A stretch of DNA of 15,651 nt from Microcaldota archaeon (GTDB taxonomy: Archaea > Micrarchaeota > Micrarchaeia > Micrarchaeales > CABMGC01): the NCBI GenBank assembly GCA_021791075.1, contig JAJYXH010000086.1:1-15651 (forward strand), given 5' to 3'. The notes under the pieces are model-generated. The model was not told the origin of the DNA. It was given only the letters and a program-made list of their open reading frames with translations, and ran no database searches. Positions 7,234 through 14,272 of this stretch are shown here, in pieces. The position numbers were made by a program, and so were the translations under genes. Each line of letters starts with the position of its first letter. The first letter of the stretch is position 1.

Positions 7234-7392
7234 TTGAGCACCAACAACCATCAAAAAGGTCAGTCGTCGATGGAGTACCTGCTCACATACGACTGGGCGA
7301 TACTGGGAATAATCATAGCCCTTCTCATTCTTGCCGTAATCGGCGCCTTCAGCTCCAGGCCAACTGGCAACTCGTCATCCTGCGACGTATGA
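7234..7392 (+). CDS. Small type IV pilin-like protein (class III signal peptide)
   Basis: A 52-codon gene beginning at TTG 7234 after an in-frame TAG at 7228. It starts MSTNNHQKG, then QSSMEYLLTYDWAI and a hydrophobic helix ending LAVIGAFSS, and ends with the short tail RPTGNSSSCDV. The KG-QSSMEYL motif is the archaeal class III signal peptide: a prepilin peptidase of the EppA/FlaK group cuts after the Gly, leaving Gln at +1, and the helix packs into a pilus-like filament. The mature chain would be only 43 residues, close to the smallest known archaeal pilins, with a single Cys near its end. It may be complete or may be the 5' part of a frameshifted pilin, but I see no convincing continuation downstream. 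A start at the ATG at 7270 would destroy the motif, so TTG is preferred. The gene interrupts the otherwise conserved EMC3-L34e order. Confidence 0.72.
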   Translation: MSTNNHQKGQSSMEYLLTYDWAILGIIIALLILAVIGAFSSRPTGNSSSCDV

Positions 7393-7461
7393 CCGACCCT
7401 CCGGAAGCACCAGTAACCGCAACTAATAAATACGTTCCCAGTCAATAAAATAAGCATATTC

Positions 7462-7468
7462 CTATAAG
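7462..7468 (+). promoter_or_regulatory. Candidate TATA box for L34e-cmk-L14e
   Basis: The sequence ctataag lies in the 126-bp AT-rich gap after the pilin-like gene, about 54 bp before the L34e start, predicting a leader of about 30 nt that contains the Shine-Dalgarno sequence at 7507-7512. Confidence 0.4.
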
Positions 7469-7506
7469 AATCAGGGCCCAATGACATCCCTATTCCTGGA
7501 ACAGAT

Positions 7507-7512
7507 AAGGTG
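7507..7512 (+). promoter_or_regulatory. Ribosome binding site deciding the L34e start
   Basis: The sequence aaggtg ends 6 nt before the TTG at 7519. It overlaps the alternative GTG at 7510, which is therefore unlikely to be the start codon. Confidence 0.6.
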
Positions 7513-7518
7513 TTTAGA

Positions 7519-7842
7519 TTGCCAAAGCCAATGCATAGGTCAAGCAGCTTCAGGAGGCTCGACAGGGTTACTCCCGGAAAGAGGCACGTTATACATTTCG
7601 AGAGGAAGGCAGTTTCAAAGCCCCACTGCCCGATATGCGATGCGGAGCTGAACGGGATACCGACCACGAAGGGCATGGCGAAGAGCAGGAAGTCAAACTC
7701 CCGCATATTCGGAGGAGTGCTCTGCGCAAGGTGCTCGGGAACCGTAATAAAGCTCGCGAGCAGGATAGAGCACGGCGAGATGAAGCTCAACGACATAGGT
7801 ATAGCGCAGAGAAACTACGTACTGCAGATGATCTCTCACTGA
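7519..7842 (+). CDS. rpl34e: Ribosomal protein L34e (eL34)
   Basis: A 107-residue large-subunit ribosomal protein of the archaeal/eukaryotic L34e family. Seen: an MPKPMHRSSSFRR start that matches the family's MPxP..RSRSLRR N-terminus, a TPGKRHVIHFERK strand, and two zinc-binding pairs C37-x2-C40 and C69-x2-C72. TTG 7519 is chosen over GTG 7510 because it gives the family N-terminus and because the aaggtg RBS ends 6 nt before it. L34e is normally a little shorter (about 90 residues); here the chain continues for about 35 residues after the second zinc pair. It keeps its conserved place just upstream of cmk (20-bp gap). Confidence 0.88.
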   Translation: MPKPMHRSSSFRRLDRVTPGKRHVIHFERKAVSKPHCPICDAELNGIPTTKGMAKSRKSNSRIFGGVLCARCSGTVIKLASRIEHGEMKLNDIGIAQRNYVLQMISH

Positions 7843-7862
7843 CAAATCCCCGAGTAGATCCG

Positions 7863-8423
7863 ATGAAAGCGATAATCATATCCGGCATGCCAGCGGCTGG
7901 GAAGACCACAGTAGCGATGATACTGGCAAAGGAGCTCGGGATAAAGATGATCGGCGCCGGAGACCTTCTCAAGGAGATGGCCAAGGAGAGGGGGTACACG
8001 CCGGGCGGAGACGACTGGTGGGACACCCCTGACGGAATAAAGTTCGCCAAGGAGAGGGAGACCAATCCGGACTTCGACAAGGAGGTCGATTCAAAGCTGA
8101 TAAAGAAGATCGAGGCGGGCAACGTCATAGTCACGAGCTACACCGCGCCATGGATATCGGAGCACGGATTCAAGATATGGCTCGATGCGAAGACGGAGAA
8201 CAGGGCCGGCAGGATGGCCAGGAGGGACAACACGAACATAGAACAGACGATGAAGACGACGAAGATAAGGGACAAGGAGAACTACAAGATCTACAAGAGC
8301 CTCTACAACATGGAGTTCGGAAAGGATATGTCTCCGTTCGACATGATAATAGACACGGACAGCAAGCCTGTAGAGGAGGTCGCTCAGATGATACTTAGCA
8401 AGATAAAGGAAATGAAGATATAG
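7863..8423 (+). CDS. cmk: Archaeal cytidylate kinase (divergent NMP site)
   Basis: A 186-residue P-loop kinase of the archaeal CMP kinase type (CMP/dCMP + ATP to CDP/dCDP + ADP). Seen: P-loop G8-MPAAG-K14-TT, an ISAGE-like IGAGDLLKEMA segment at about 30-40, the pattern NPDFDKEVD (68-76) matching the family's PEIDRE.D, the strand FKIWLDAKTENRAGRMARRD (KIWLDAP..R..R.A.R in relatives), and IRDKENYKIYKSLY equivalent to the RE..RY...Y lid helix. Oddity: where relatives have VVIEGRLAGW, with an Arg contacting the nucleotide phosphate, this protein has VIVTSYTAPW (residues 88-97) and lacks the Arg. Substrate preference may therefore differ. The gene order L34e-cmk-L14e is the conserved archaeal one and supports the name. 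L14e starts 12 bp after its stop. Confidence 0.88.
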   Translation: MKAIIISGMPAAGKTTVAMILAKELGIKMIGAGDLLKEMAKERGYTPGGDDWWDTPDGIKFAKERETNPDFDKEVDSKLIKKIEAGNVIVTSYTAPWISEHGFKIWLDAKTENRAGRMARRDNTNIEQTMKTTKIRDKENYKIYKSLYNMEFGKDMSPFDMIIDTDSKPVEEVAQMILSKIKEMKI

Positions 8424-8435
8424 AAACGTGATACC

Positions 8436-8672
8436 ATGGCACTTGTAGAAATCGGAAGAGTTTGCATAAAGAGATTTGGAAGGGATGCAGGGAACAAGGC
8501 AGTGATAACCAAGGTTGTGGACACTAATTTTGTCAACGTCGTCACTACCGTAAGACCAAGGGAGCGGAAGACCAACATAAAGCACCTAGAATTCCTCTCT
8601 GAGAAGGTGGATCCCTCGAACAAGGACCAGCTCGCAAAGGCGCTGGAGATCGAAGTCGCGAAGCTCAGGTAA
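8436..8672 (+). CDS. rpl14e: Ribosomal protein L14e (eL14)
   Basis: A 78-residue large-subunit ribosomal protein with the KOW-type beta barrel of archaeal L14e. The start ALVEIGRVCIKRFGRDAGNK followed by AVITKVVDTNFVNV is typical, as is the central RPRERKTNIKHLEFL segment. Length is close to the small archaeal versions. A gtgat stretch immediately precedes the ATG at 8436. In most archaea cbf5/truB follows this gene; here a promoter and an aminotransferase gene follow instead, so the conserved block ends here. Confidence 0.95.
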   Translation: MALVEIGRVCIKRFGRDAGNKAVITKVVDTNFVNVVTTVRPRERKTNIKHLEFLSEKVDPSNKDQLAKALEIEVAKLR

Positions 8673-8688
8673 TTCCGCCCTGCATCTG

Positions 8689-8697
8689 TTATTTAAG
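8689..8697 (+). promoter_or_regulatory. TATA box of the aminotransferase gene
   Basis: The sequence ttatttaag is centred about 35 bp before the ATG at 8728, within the 55-bp gap after L14e. No clear RBS precedes the ATG, which fits a short or absent leader. Confidence 0.5.
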
Positions 8698-8727
8698 CCT
8701 TTATTCTTGATGGTTAATTGAATTGCC

Positions 8728-10047
8728 ATGGCCATCAAGCTCGAGAAGGCGAAGGGCGTAATCTCAAGGGACAGGAAGGTAATACTTACCACCACGAGAG
8801 TGCCTTACCCCTTTGTCGCGGACAGGATCGAGGGCGAGTACGCGTTCGACGTCGACGGCAACAGGTTCATAGACTTCACGAGCTTTATCGCGGTATACAA
8901 CTTCGGTGATGGGCCATCTGCGGCAGTGAGGAATGCTCTCGCATCGCAGTCTCAGAAAGTAATGCACTCATCGTTCAACGATTTCTACGGGTCGGTTCAG
9001 GTAGATTACGCCGAGAAGCTGATCGGCATGTTTCCCAAGGGCTTCGGCAAGCTCTTCTTCTCTAACTCCGGCACAGAGGCCAACGAAGCCGCGCTTAAGT
9101 TCTCAAAGATCTTCACGAAGAGGCAGTACACCCTCGCATTCTATAACTCATTCCACGGAAGGACGATGGGGTCTCTGGGCCTCACCACGTCGATGTCGAA
9201 GCAGCGCGAGCACTTCGGCCCATTCAACTCCGTAGTCCATGCACCCTACGCATACTGCTACAGATGCCCGTTCGGCAAGGAGTATCCATCCTGCGGAATG
9301 GCATGCCTCGACCACATCAAGAAGTATACCTTCGGCAAGGAGGTCCCCGCAAAGGAGGTCGGCGCGGTATTCATGGAGCCCGTCCAGGGAGAGGGAGGAT
9401 ATATAGTGCCTCCAAAGGAGTTCGTGAAAGGCATAAGGGAGATTGCCGACGAAAACGGGATCCTGTTGGTTGCTGACGAGGTCCAGGCTGGGTTTATGAG
9501 AACCGGGAAGTTCCTGGGTCTGGATAACTTTGGTGTGGAAGCCGATATATACACTCTGGCAAAGGCAATCGGAGGGGGCCTTCCCATGGGCGTGACTGTA
9601 ACAAGAAGCTCGCTTGGCGACATACCCGAAGGCAGCCACTCGAACACGTTCGGCGGAAATGCCGCCTCTGTAGCAGTTGCGGGCGCAACTCTCGATTATG
9701 TTAAGAAGAACATGTCAATGCTCATGTCTGCCTCGAAGAGCAACGGCGCGTTGATGACCAAGAGGCTAAACGAGATGAAGGAGAGGTACGAGATTGTCGG
9801 CGACGTAAGGGGTATCGGAATGATGATGGCTGTGGAGCTCGTCAAGGACAAGAAGACAAAGGAGCCCGCGGAGAAGGAGTGCGGAGAGGTCCTCAAGCGC
9901 GCATTCGAGAACGGCCTCATTCTCCTGCCTGCCGGGGCATCGACAATAAGGCTGATCCCTCCTATAACGATTCAAAGGGGCGCACTTCAAAAAGGACTCG
10001 ATGTACTTGAGGATGCGATCAAGAAGGTAAACGCAAGGATGAAGTGA
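8728..10047 (+). CDS. Class III PLP aminotransferase or amino-acid racemase
   Basis: A 439-residue cytosolic PLP enzyme of aminotransferase class III (acetylornithine/4-aminobutyrate/ornithine group). Seen: FSNSGTEANEAALK for PLP phosphate binding, YNSFHGRTMGSLGLT, EPVQGEGGY, VADEVQAGFMRTG with the PLP-pyridine Asp250, and the Schiff-base Lys279 in TLAKAIGGGLPMG. The segment at about residues 177-196 contains YCYRCPFG...YPSCGMAC, four cysteines as CxxC and CxxxC. As I recall, this segment is shared with the Thermococcales members that act as ornithine aminotransferases or broad-specificity amino-acid racemases. Whether it transaminates or racemises cannot be settled by sequence alone. It has its own TATA-like box. 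Its stop codon directly abuts the stop of the convergent DNA polymerase gene with no spacer. Confidence 0.9.
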   Translation: MAIKLEKAKGVISRDRKVILTTTRVPYPFVADRIEGEYAFDVDGNRFIDFTSFIAVYNFGDGPSAAVRNALASQSQKVMHSSFNDFYGSVQVDYAEKLIGMFPKGFGKLFFSNSGTEANEAALKFSKIFTKRQYTLAFYNSFHGRTMGSLGLTTSMSKQREHFGPFNSVVHAPYAYCYRCPFGKEYPSCGMACLDHIKKYTFGKEVPAKEVGAVFMEPVQGEGGYIVPPKEFVKGIREIADENGILLVADEVQAGFMRTGKFLGLDNFGVEADIYTLAKAIGGGLPMGVTVTRSSLGDIPEGSHSNTFGGNAASVAVAGATLDYVKKNMSMLMSASKSNGALMTKRLNEMKERYEIVGDVRGIGMMMAVELVKDKKTKEPAEKECGEVLKRAFENGLILLPAGASTIRLIPPITIQRGALQKGLDVLEDAIKKVNARMK

Positions 10048-13000
10048 TCAGAAGTACTTTACCAGGCTGAACTGGCCCTCCGTCGCGTTTATGTCGCCGT
10101 CCGCCTTGCCGAATATGCTGTCTATCTCCTCCCTCACGAGATAAAGCCTCTGCTTTATGTAAGGATCAAGATCATATCTCTCGGCGAGCGCTATCGCCAT
10201 CTCAAGATACTTCTCTATTCCTCCCTTGGAGATCGTGAGCAGGAGCTTCCCCCCGTCCCTGGTGCATTTTCCGGAGAGCGGAACTCGCCTGAACTTCGCG
10301 TTGCACGAGGAGCACCTGAACGTCTGCTTAGAGAAGGAGTGCAGGTTTCCTATCAGGTCAGGTATGAAGTGGCTCGTTATCACCCTTCGCGCGGCGTCCC
10401 TCTTGTTAACCGCGTAGATCTTGTCCATTATGTCGAACTCCGCATCGACCTTCTCCTGCATCGTCTTGAGCTCTACGTACTGGCTCCTCTTTGGTGACGC
10501 TGCAATCGCAAGCTTTGAAGATCCGTGGGTGAAATGCAGGTCCTGGTACGCGGAGTTTGTGTTAAGCCGGCTCTCTACCATCTCTATCTCCGCCTCCACG
10601 GGCGGCACGTACTCGTAGGTCTTGTTATAGAATGAGAGCGGATATGCATCCACGACCTCCATGGCGTAGACCTCATCGTCTACCTCATTGGGCTTTATGT
10701 TGACCGAGAGTATGAGAGGGGTATCCATGGTGCCCCCAACAGTCTCCGGAAGATAGTCCTTAGAGAAGTTGACTAGAGCATCCATCAGCAGCATGGTCGT
10801 ATCCTCATCACCGTCGCAGTTCCTCCTTCTGGCGGAGATCGTGTATGGGTGCGCGAACCCGATGTTTGCCGAGGTCACGCCTATTATCCTGTTGAGGACA
10901 CCGCATGAGATGTGAGGAGCAAGGGTTATCACAAGCGCGCCTATCATGTCCTGCGGATAAGTTGCATTGTAGAATCTCGGAAGCTTGTAGAACCTCTCAA
11001 GAAGGTCGTCGATGAACTTAGCTATCTGCAGCATGTTCTCTATGCCCCTCCTGCTCAGTATCACGTCCTGGTGCCTTAGCTCCACCAGCTGATCCTCATT
11101 CGTCAGATCGTTCCCAAGGTAGTCCTTGGTGTAGCCGAGCTCCCTGAGCTTCTCCACGCCGGTGCCTATCTCCGAAGGATAGAAGTGCGTTATCGGCACG
11201 TCAGTGGCGTCGAACCTCGCCGTGCCGTCCTTGAACATATGCACGTTGTAAAGCGCCCTAAGTATCCCCTTCTCGAAAGGCTCGGCTATCTTCCCTCCGT
11301 TCGAGAGCCCCTTCACCCCCTTTATCAGATTCGGAAGCTTCGTTATTCCGAGCATCCTGGTCGAGTTCGAGACCAGCTTTGTAAGGTTGACCTCCCTCTC
11401 CTCGTGCGCTATCGCCTGTCCGCCGCACCTGCCGCATACGCTGCCATTCGTTATGCTGCCACACGACAGGCACTTCCACTCTATAATGGCACGCCTTCCG
11501 CAGTCGTAGCAGTACTGCGTCTCTACTATCAGCTTGCAGCCCTGGCATCTGTATCTGGCAAGGTCTACCATGAGCCCGGACCTGAACTTCTTCGAGTCCT
11601 TCGAGTATGCGGAGCTAATGTTCCTGTCCTTGCCCCCGTAAGCGCCTATCGGAAAGAGGGAGTTCGGTGCCGGCTTCATAAGCCTCTCCCTCGCCTTCTC
11701 CGGCCTCCCTATCCTGGCGCCTATGAATGTCGACCTCTTCGGTACCTTGAAAGGGGAGAGCGAGTTTACGAGGGCGATGCTGTCTGTTGCGGTCCCGGAA
11801 TACTTGTCAAGCACGAGCTCGTTGACCGCAAGCGTGCCATCCACACCAGAGGCAAAACCGAGCGACGAGAGCAGCGCCATCGCATACTCCCCATCAATCA
11901 CTATCTCCCCGTTATCGATCTTATGGGGTACGTTGATCAGCTCAAGGCTCCTCTTCACCTCAGCATTCCCCCCGAGCCGCAACAGATCAATGTCGAATAC
12001 AGATTTTGCCTTCACATTGCCGTTTCTTACTATTGCAAGTGCAATCTCACCGAGAGCTTCAGGCCTGACTGCCTGGAACTCGAAGAGGAATCTGGGATGG
12101 ATCGGCAGTCCATGCTCCACCGAGATGATGTATGCATCCCTGAAAGAGAGTTTATTATGGTCTGGAATGGATGGAGCTCCCTTATCCGCAAGTTGCGCAC
12201 TCCAGAGCTCCTCAACATAACTTGTCGGCTGCAATGGGGTGTTGGATTTTCTGAAGTCTCCGTACGTGACGAGCATATCCCCGAGTGAGAGTATCTCCTC
12301 AACCTGATCCTTAACCTTTGTTGCTGTCTCAGCGTCATTTACACGTAGCGCCTCTCCCGACTTGAGCCTAACGAAAGGCCCCTCTATCGAGTCTACGGGA
12401 ACGGCTACGCATCCCTTCCCCGGGAGCTCGACCTTGAGCTGGCCTCCCACGGCCACGAATCCCATGGTAAGTATCATCGTTGCTGGGCTGAATCCCTTCG
12501 AGGCTATGCCGGTGAACCTGCTCCTACCATACCTCAGCCTGAAACCTCCGATATGGCCTGGATATGCGAGTATCGGCCTTCCGGCGGCGAGATCCTCAAG
12601 GAAGATACTGGACTTCTTGCTGCTCTCGGTCTCGACCTTCTTCACCTCGACCTTGATTATGTTGTTGAGCCAGTCCCAGTCGAGCCCAAACCCCTTTATC
12701 TCCTTGAGCAGCTTCTTGGCCTTCTGCGCTATTCCCTCGCAGACTACCAGGGCTATGCCTCCGCGAACCCTGTTCGGTATTGCAATATCCTTTCCGTCAA
12801 GGCCCAGCCTGCGCAGGTTCCCGTGCACTCCAACCTCTATCTTCTCTGTAGGCACGCCGTCTATGCAGATCGGGCAATTGCTTACAATAACGCGCACATC
12901 TTCGTCAGGAGGCCTGTACTGCAGCCTCGCAGCGCGTGTATGGTAGAGTTCAACCTCTTCAACGTACCTCTCCACCTCCTCCATGGTTGCCTTGTACGCG

Positions 13001-13497
13001 CCTATACCGAAGAAGCGCCTCGCATAATCTGCAAGCGCCACTGATAGCGCCGCTGCGGTTCCTCCGGCTCCTCTTATCGGGCCGGCGTAAACTACAGAGA
13101 TGTAATCTGTACCATCGCTGTTTCTGTAGGCCCTGATGCCCTGTATTCCCTCTGTGGGGGCCACGAGTATGCCCTCTGTAAGTATCGCGCTCCCAACCCG
13201 CACAGCGGTCTCCATCCTCTTATACTTGTCAAGTTTCGAAAAGGTCTCGCTGGTGCAGATCTCCTTTACAACACCGAAGGCGAGCTTGCTTCGCGACTGC
13301 CCTGCGAGGTTTCTCTTTATTATCTCGGATATGCCCTCTATGCCCGTAAGCCCCTCAACCCTGCTGGCTAGGTCCGGGGCCGGCTTTATCTCGACAGTCT
13401 CCTTCGGGTCAAGTCCCCTGGCCCGTGCCGCTGCCGCGACCCCGTACGCCTTGGAGAAGTCGTCGGAAAGCAGCTTGAAGTATTGGTCAATCTCCAT
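10048..13497 (-). CDS. polC: DNA polymerase D (Pol II) large subunit DP2
   Basis: The catalytic subunit (1,149 residues) of the archaea-specific replicative family D polymerase, a double-psi beta-barrel enzyme that works with the DP1 exonuclease. Seen: RGAGGTAAALSVALADY near the N-terminus, HIGGFRLRYGRSR, a zinc module from C651 (CQGC, then CYDCG, CLSCG, CGRCGG), and the catalytic N893-CDGDED with the metal-binding Asp pair D895/D897. A C-terminal zinc ribbon has C1062, C1065 and C1078, but its fourth ligand position holds Asp1081. The protein ends QFSLVKYF, a PCNA-interacting (PIP) box. No intein interrupts the NCDGDED hot spot. ATG 13497 is chosen over the upstream in-frame ATG at 13527 because ggagtg (13503-13508) lies 5 nt before it and MEIDQYF begins the conserved region. 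Confidence 0.97.
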   Translation of the reverse strand: MEIDQYFKLLSDDFSKAYGVAAAARARGLDPKETVEIKPAPDLASRVEGLTGIEGISEIIKRNLAGQSRSKLAFGVVKEICTSETFSKLDKYKRMETAVRVGSAILTEGILVAPTEGIQGIRAYRNSDGTDYISVVYAGPIRGAGGTAAALSVALADYARRFFGIGAYKATMEEVERYVEEVELYHTRAARLQYRPPDEDVRVIVSNCPICIDGVPTEKIEVGVHGNLRRLGLDGKDIAIPNRVRGGIALVVCEGIAQKAKKLLKEIKGFGLDWDWLNNIIKVEVKKVETESSKKSSIFLEDLAAGRPILAYPGHIGGFRLRYGRSRFTGIASKGFSPATMILTMGFVAVGGQLKVELPGKGCVAVPVDSIEGPFVRLKSGEALRVNDAETATKVKDQVEEILSLGDMLVTYGDFRKSNTPLQPTSYVEELWSAQLADKGAPSIPDHNKLSFRDAYIISVEHGLPIHPRFLFEFQAVRPEALGEIALAIVRNGNVKAKSVFDIDLLRLGGNAEVKRSLELINVPHKIDNGEIVIDGEYAMALLSSLGFASGVDGTLAVNELVLDKYSGTATDSIALVNSLSPFKVPKRSTFIGARIGRPEKARERLMKPAPNSLFPIGAYGGKDRNISSAYSKDSKKFRSGLMVDLARYRCQGCKLIVETQYCYDCGRRAIIEWKCLSCGSITNGSVCGRCGGQAIAHEEREVNLTKLVSNSTRMLGITKLPNLIKGVKGLSNGGKIAEPFEKGILRALYNVHMFKDGTARFDATDVPITHFYPSEIGTGVEKLRELGYTKDYLGNDLTNEDQLVELRHQDVILSRRGIENMLQIAKFIDDLLERFYKLPRFYNATYPQDMIGALVITLAPHISCGVLNRIIGVTSANIGFAHPYTISARRRNCDGDEDTTMLLMDALVNFSKDYLPETVGGTMDTPLILSVNIKPNEVDDEVYAMEVVDAYPLSFYNKTYEYVPPVEAEIEMVESRLNTNSAYQDLHFTHGSSKLAIAASPKRSQYVELKTMQEKVDAEFDIMDKIYAVNKRDAARRVITSHFIPDLIGNLHSFSKQTFRCSSCNAKFRRVPLSGKCTRDGGKLLLTISKGGIEKYLEMAIALAERYDLDPYIKQRLYLVREEIDSIFGKADGDINATEGQFSLVKYF

Positions 13498-13502
13498 GAT
13501 AG

Positions 13503-13508
13503 CACTCC
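13503..13508 (-). promoter_or_regulatory. Ribosome binding site deciding the DP2 start
   Basis: On the minus strand ggagtg precedes the ATG at 13497 by 5 nt. It supports this start over the in-frame ATG at 13527. Confidence 0.55.
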
Positions 13509-13554
13509 ACAATGCCTCCAGAATCAAGAAACAGATTACTACAGGCGCAAGGAG

Positions 13555-13565
13555 AAATATATAGG
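13555..13565 (-). promoter_or_regulatory. TATA box of the DP2 gene
   Basis: The minus-strand sequence is cctatatattt, about 60 bp before the DP2 start, in the 112-bp gap after speD. It predicts a leader of roughly 35 nt containing the ggagtg RBS. The rest of the gap holds nothing else that I recognise. Confidence 0.5.
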
Positions 13566-13609
13566 TTTAGCTTACGCTGAACCAACAATCAGATAAGCAC
13601 AATCGAGGA

Positions 13610-14056
13610 TCAGCTGCTCCTGTCTGCGTAGAAGCGCTTGTGCCTCTTCGGCTTGAGCTGCTCGACTATGTAGTCGAATGCGGCGTTAGGATTGCTCTTC
13701 TCCCCGCACGTGTAAATGTCAAGCGTAGCGTACTTGTACTCGTTCCAGGTGTGAAGCACTACATGGCTCTCCGTGATGAGCGCCATTACCGTGACCCCTC
13801 CCTTCTTGCCTCCGAAGGCCCACGCCTTGTGCTCGACAAGCGTCATGTTTGCAACCTCGACAGCCTTGAGGACCGTCTGCCTGAGGAACTCCTTGTCCTG
13901 CATAAGCTTCGGGTCGAGCTCGTAGAGATTGCCGAATACGTGCATTCCTACTATGCGTGACTCGTCGTTGATGGTTGTCTGTGCTTCAGAAATAGCCTCC
14001 TTTTTTTGCCGCTGAATTTGCTGCACTACACTATTTTGTTTCGAAGTGGTTCCCAT
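13610..14056 (-). CDS. speD: SpeD-type pyruvoyl decarboxylase (AdoMet decarboxylase family)
   Basis: A 148-residue proenzyme of the S-adenosylmethionine decarboxylase family, which supplies aminopropyl groups for polyamine synthesis. It cleaves itself to form a pyruvoyl cofactor. Seen: the cleavage site E96-S97 in LITESHVVLHTW, plus H102 and C117 (IYTCGE). From memory of the Thermotoga enzyme, S63, H68 and C83 have the same spacing (0, +5, +20). The family core starts around residue 33; the first ~32 residues are a Gln/Lys-rich extension, and the ATG at 14056 is the only ATG before the core. Relatives have been recruited as arginine or ornithine decarboxylases in some archaea, so the substrate is not certain. 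No other polyamine gene is nearby. A TATA-like box lies at 14119-14130. Confidence 0.92.
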   Translation of the reverse strand: MGTTSKQNSVVQQIQRQKKEAISEAQTTINDESRIVGMHVFGNLYELDPKLMQDKEFLRQTVLKAVEVANMTLVEHKAWAFGGKKGGVTVMALITESHVVLHTWNEYKYATLDIYTCGEKSNPNAAFDYIVEQLKPKRHKRFYADRSS

Positions 14057-14118
14057 TTAATGTTCGCGCCTTTTCCGGTCCGAATACTTTACTTACATTT
14101 ATGTTACAATGTAATTGG

Positions 14119-14130
14119 TATTTAAATATA
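14119..14130 (-). promoter_or_regulatory. TATA box of speD
   Basis: The minus-strand sequence tatatttaaata is centred about 69 bp before the speD ATG, predicting a leader of about 40 nt. It lies in the 216-bp divergent spacer 14057-14272, which otherwise contains only AT-rich sequence and the opposing promoter. Confidence 0.5.
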
Positions 14131-14170
14131 TCTTTTGCATTCTTATCAGTGAATACCAGATTATCTACAG

Positions 14171-14180
14171 ATATAAAATT
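14171..14180 (+). promoter_or_regulatory. Candidate TATA box for the 86-residue protein gene
   Basis: The sequence atataaaatt lies about 97 bp before the TTG at 14273 and would give a leader of roughly 70 nt. It is in the divergent spacer shared with speD. Confidence 0.4.
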
Positions 14181-14272
14181 CGTGTACGCAGCAACACGTT
14201 TTCACTAAAATTTACGTCGCAAATCTGCCAGGGAAGCAAGCACTGTAACGGGGACGCGGTGAGAGCCTGAAC

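Noticed and set aside
7143..7448. A 101-codon plus-strand frame overlapping the pilin-like gene
   Set aside because: It overlaps the end of the EMC3-like gene and gives no recognisable protein; the alternative frame from 7234 gives a textbook class III signal peptide.
10800..10830. Possible intein in DP2 at the NCDGDED hot spot
   Set aside because: Several archaeal DP2 genes have an intein here, but this coding sequence reads straight through NCDGDED with no intein block.
11185..12288. Plus-strand 367-codon open frame opposite the DNA polymerase D gene
   Set aside because: It is a shadow of the polymerase coding strand: composition rich in Arg/Tyr/Leu, no family motif, and the sense frame carries unbroken DP2 motifs through this stretch.
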